Notes under the pieces: model-generated
Databases searched by the model: none
Seen by the model: only the letters and a program-made list of their open reading frames with translations
What the model was told of the DNA's origin: nothing
Program-made: the position numbers and the translations under genes
Part shown: piece after piece, positions 5,941 through 8,449 of the stretch
Position numbering within the stretch: position 1 is the first letter of the stretch
Layout: every line of letters begins with the position of its first letter
Source: Octadecabacter sp.
GTDB taxonomy: Bacteria; Pseudomonadota; Alphaproteobacteria; Rhodobacterales; Rhodobacteraceae
Assembly: GCA_018500065.2 (NCBI GenBank)
Contig: JAHBAO020000150.1
Span: forward strand, 1 to 8,449
Reading direction: 5' to 3'
DNA: 8,449 bases

Positions 5941-6158
5941 CGCTAATCCCTCATTTACTGTGCAGTTATAGGGGCCGAAGGGTTGCCAAAACGCAAGTGT
6001 GACGGTGCGTAGGCTAAATGCGCGATAAGCCACAGCCGACAATTCTATTTAGGGAAAAAGGCGGGTCCTGCAAATTACACCGATTGGTCATAAACTAAAC
6101 ACAATCAGCTGTGATTACGTGCATTGTTGATCGCTGCAAGAAAAGACAAGGAACTACA
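5941..6158. promoter_or_regulatory. Divergent promoter region with an inverted repeat
   Basis: This 218-bp gap separates the start of the ketoacyl synthase gene (-) from that of the glycine-zipper lipoprotein gene (+) and must hold both promoters. On the - side TATAAC (5970-5965) could be a -10 box. On the + side CTGCAA and TAAACT (about 6069-6074 and 6092-6097) are spaced like a weak promoter. Between it and the + start lies AATCA-GCTG-TGATT (6103-6116), an inverted repeat with five-base arms that could be an operator. All assignments are by eye and weak. Confidence 0.35.
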
Positions 6159-6884
6159 ATGTCGCACAAGTACAATATCATCTTTCTACTTCTCGCAGCG
6201 CTATCCGTGTCTGCCTGCGCGCAACAACCCGTTCCGATTGATGCCTCGCGTGGGGACAATGGTTCGCTGTATTTCTACAACGACTCGATTGAGGATGGTC
6301 CTGTCATTGATCAAATCGCAGCGTTAAACCAATCTGCTGATGAACTGGTGCGATCCTCTAGAGTGAACGGCGCCCTTATCGGAGCGGCGCTTGGTTGTGG
6401 CCTTACGGTTCTGTCTGCCAGTAACGCGCGTAAATGCGTCGTTGGAGCCGCCGTCGGCGGCGCTGGTGGCGCTGTAATCGGTAATATGGCCGGAGCGCGC
6501 GCAGTTGAGCGACGTGTCGAGCTCGTTGTCGAAGGCGACATTATGCGCAGCTTGGAAAATGCGGACAACCAGTTCAAAAGCATCCGCGCAGATTTGCCGG
6601 CCTTTCTTGCGCAGCAGGAACAGGAGCTGAACAGCCTTGCGATGCAACTCATCCGTGGCGAGATTGATCAATCCCAGCACGATTTGGCAGTTTTGAAGAT
6701 TGAGCAAGACCGCATCGACCTTGCCGATGCCTTGGAGCTAAGCGCACGTGATGCACGACAGGCTTCGTCAAATTTGCAAGACGCCGCGAGACGCGGTCAA
6801 ACAGGTTTGGATTGGCATATTGGCACTGCTTCGCGACTTGCCGATGATGTTGAATCGACCCGTATGTCGTTCAGCCTGCTCTAA
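6159..6884 (+). CDS. Glycine-zipper lipoprotein of unknown function
   Basis: This 241-residue predicted lipoprotein has a signal sequence (residues 1-19) ending in the lipobox SVSAC, with Cys20 as the lipidated residue. Ala at +2 fits outer-membrane sorting under the E. coli rule. A short linker region leads to a glycine-zipper-like segment at about 71-114 (GALIGAALGCGL, then VVGAAVGGAGGAVIGNMAGA), of the kind that packs helices in membranes. It is interrupted by a basic loop, NARKC, at 89-93. The remaining 120 residues (about 117-235) are charged and rich in Gln, Asp and Ala, and probably form long helices or a coiled coil in the periplasm. Two cysteines (80, 93) flank the loop. The ATG at 6159 has AAGGA (6148-6152) six bases ahead; an upstream GTG at 6111 would spoil the signal sequence. 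The gene is convergent with carB, 24 bases apart. No specific function can be given. Confidence 0.8.
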   Translation: MSHKYNIIFLLLAALSVSACAQQPVPIDASRGDNGSLYFYNDSIEDGPVIDQIAALNQSADELVRSSRVNGALIGAALGCGLTVLSASNARKCVVGAAVGGAGGAVIGNMAGARAVERRVELVVEGDIMRSLENADNQFKSIRADLPAFLAQQEQELNSLAMQLIRGEIDQSQHDLAVLKIEQDRIDLADALELSARDARQASSNLQDAARRGQTGLDWHIGTASRLADDVESTRMSFSLL

Positions 6885-6908
6885 CTGCGTCTATACGAGA
6901 TTAAACGT

Positions 6909-8449
6909 TCACCCTTGCAACGCTCGTACTTTCACATCCCCTTGAACTTTTGCCTTCATCGCCAATGCAGCGGCGTGTGAGCCGGAGAGGGTTGTGTAAT
7001 AAGGAATGCGGTCGTTCAGGGCGACGGCGCGGATAGAGCGGCTGTCTTCTACTGCGGCGGTACCCTCGGTAGAGTTGAAGACGAGGGCGATTTCGCCGTC
7101 TTTCAGAAGGTCAGCGACGGAGCGTCCGCCCTCGTAGACTTTGTTGACTACCTCCGCCGCGATGCCTTGTTCAGACAGCCATTTGGCGGTGCCGCGGGTG
7201 GCGCAGATGGTCATGCCGAGGTCGGTGACGATTTGCGCGGTCTCAAGCAGTTGCGGTGTTTTGTCGGTGTCTTTGATGGAAAAGAAAACGGTACCTTTGG
7301 TCGGCAGGTCAACGCCCGCGCCCATTTGTGCCTTGAGGAAAGCACGATCGAACGAACGCGCCCAGCCCATGACTTCACCGGTGGAACGCATTTCAGGGCC
7401 TAGGATCGTGTCGACGCCAGGGAAGCGGTTGAACGGCAGTACGGCCTCTTTCACCGAGAACCACGGTGTTTTCGGGTCGGCCAAGGTGAAGGGGTTGCCC
7501 AGCGGCATGACGTCCATCGGGTCGGCGGCGGCGGCGTAGGGCGGGCGCATCGGGAAGTTGGAAAGCGGCTCACCGGCCATAAGACGTGCGGCGATGGAGG
7601 CGATGGCGGAGTCGGTGGCTTTGGCGACGAATGGAACCGTGCGGGATGCGCGTGGGTTGACCTCAATCAGGAAGACCTCTTCGATGCCAGCGTCATTGGC
7701 TTTGACAGCGAACTGGATGTTCATCAGACCGACGACTTTCAGGGCCAAGGCCAGCGCGTTGGTTTGGCGTTTGATTTCTTCGATGATGGCATCAGACAGG
7801 GTGTGGGGCGGCAGCGAGCAGGCGCTATCGCCGGAGTGAACGCCGGCTTCTTCGATGTGCTGCATAATGCCCGCGACGTGGGTGTTGGTGCCGTCTGATA
7901 GGCAGTCCACATCAACTTCAACCGCGCCGGACAGGTAGCTGTCGAGCAGAACGGGGCTGTCACCGGAGACAACCACAGCCGTCGAAATGTAGCGTTCAAG
8001 CTGGGACATGTCGCGCACGATTTCCATCGCGCGGCCACCCAGAACGTAGGACGGGCGGATCACCAGCGGAAAGCCAATGCTTTCAGCGATTTCAAGGGCT
8101 TGTGCGTCAGTTGAAGCGATGCCGTTCTTGGGCTGTAGCAGGCCAAGATCGTTGACGAGGGCTTGGAAACGCTCACGGTCTTCGGCCCAATCGATGCTGT
8201 CGGGCGAGGTTCCGAGGATCGGGATGCCTTCATCCGCAAGCGCCTGTGCGATTTTAAGCGGTGTCTGGCCGCCGAACTGGACAATGACGCCGTGCAGGGT
8301 GCCGTTTTCCTGCTCAACGCGTAGGACTTCCATGACGTGTTCGAACGTCAGCGGTTCAAAATACAAACGATCCGAGGTGTCGTAGTCGGTGGACACGGTT
8401 TCGGGGTTGCAGTTGATCATGATGGTTTCATAGCCCTGATCGGTGAGGG
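6909..8449 (-). CDS. carB: Carbamoyl-phosphate synthase large subunit, C-terminal part (5' end outside window)
   Basis: The frame is open to the window edge and 512 residues are visible, ending LQG and TGA at 6911-6909. CarB makes carbamoyl phosphate from bicarbonate, ammonia (delivered by CarA from glutamine) and two ATP, feeding arginine and pyrimidine synthesis. The visible part starts at about the middle of the protein, with TIMINCNPETVSTDYD of the second half. It continues with the second ATP-grasp domain: VIRPSYVLGGRAMEIV, then EVDVDCLSDG, then the metal- and ATP-binding FLIEVNPRASRTVPFVAKAT. The last 130 or so residues are the MGS-like allosteric domain (from VFFSIKDTDK, with ICATRGTAKWL and LVFNSTEG), where UMP and ornithine act in E. 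coli. The ATG at 8420 is internal: residues before it (LTDQGYETI) belong to the same domain. No terminator is visible in the 24 bases before the convergent lipoprotein gene. Confidence 0.97.
   Translation of the reverse strand, partial: LTDQGYETIMINCNPETVSTDYDTSDRLYFEPLTFEHVMEVLRVEQENGTLHGVIVQFGGQTPLKIAQALADEGIPILGTSPDSIDWAEDRERFQALVNDLGLLQPKNGIASTDAQALEIAESIGFPLVIRPSYVLGGRAMEIVRDMSQLERYISTAVVVSGDSPVLLDSYLSGAVEVDVDCLSDGTNTHVAGIMQHIEEAGVHSGDSACSLPPHTLSDAIIEEIKRQTNALALALKVVGLMNIQFAVKANDAGIEEVFLIEVNPRASRTVPFVAKATDSAIASIAARLMAGEPLSNFPMRPPYAAAADPMDVMPLGNPFTLADPKTPWFSVKEAVLPFNRFPGVDTILGPEMRSTGEVMGWARSFDRAFLKAQMGAGVDLPTKGTVFFSIKDTDKTPQLLETAQIVTDLGMTICATRGTAKWLSEQGIAAEVVNKVYEGGRSVADLLKDGEIALVFNSTEGTAAVEDSRSIRAVALNDRIPYYTTLSGSHAAALAMKAKVQGDVKVRALQG

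Noticed and set aside
7141..7539. 132-codon ORF on the + strand opposite carB
   Set aside because: carB is certain here, and the + strand product is a shadow with no family.

Overview
The window looks like a chromosomal segment of an alphaproteobacterium of the Rhodobacteraceae (Roseobacter group). This is inferred from protein similarity recalled from memory (ProC, CsaA-like protein, Tdk, the PA3286-like ketoacyl synthase, ArsH, CarB), from the moderately GC-rich composition and from dense, short operons. No search was run, so genus and species are not assigned. No rRNA, tRNA, CRISPR array, insertion sequence or integrase was seen.

Left part (1-2511, + strand). The C-terminal part of a YbjN-domain protein is followed by a strong terminator-like hairpin. 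Its T-run ends one base before the proC start codon. Then come three overlapping genes: proC (last step of proline synthesis), a CsaA-like tRNA-binding-domain protein, and an NADP-type 2-hydroxyacid dehydrogenase of the glyoxylate/hydroxypyruvate reductase kind. Stop and start codons overlap at both junctions, so translation is probably coupled.

Middle part (2512-4811). On the - strand lies tdk (thymidine kinase). A 37-39 residue single-span membrane peptide overlaps its 3' end. A 314-bp gap without a confident gene separates tdk from a + strand pair: a 150-residue protein of unknown function (possibly DNA-binding) and arsH, one base apart. No ArsR is present. Immediately after arsH, on the - strand, is a 24-codon ORF encoding a tiny lipoprotein, with a clear lipobox and ribosome-binding site. 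It is the last gene of a unit headed by the ketoacyl synthase gene.

Right part (4812-8449). A beta-ketoacyl-ACP synthase III-like enzyme, resembling Pseudomonas aeruginosa PA3286, is encoded on the - strand. Diverging from it on the + strand is a 241-residue lipoprotein with a glycine-zipper segment. The window closes with the C-terminal 512 residues of CarB (large subunit of carbamoyl-phosphate synthase) on the - strand.

Most of this is housekeeping. I found no convincing undescribed multi-gene system. The points most worth a second look are the tiny lipoprotein, the hairpin pressed against the proC start, and the unknown protein paired with arsH in place of ArsR.
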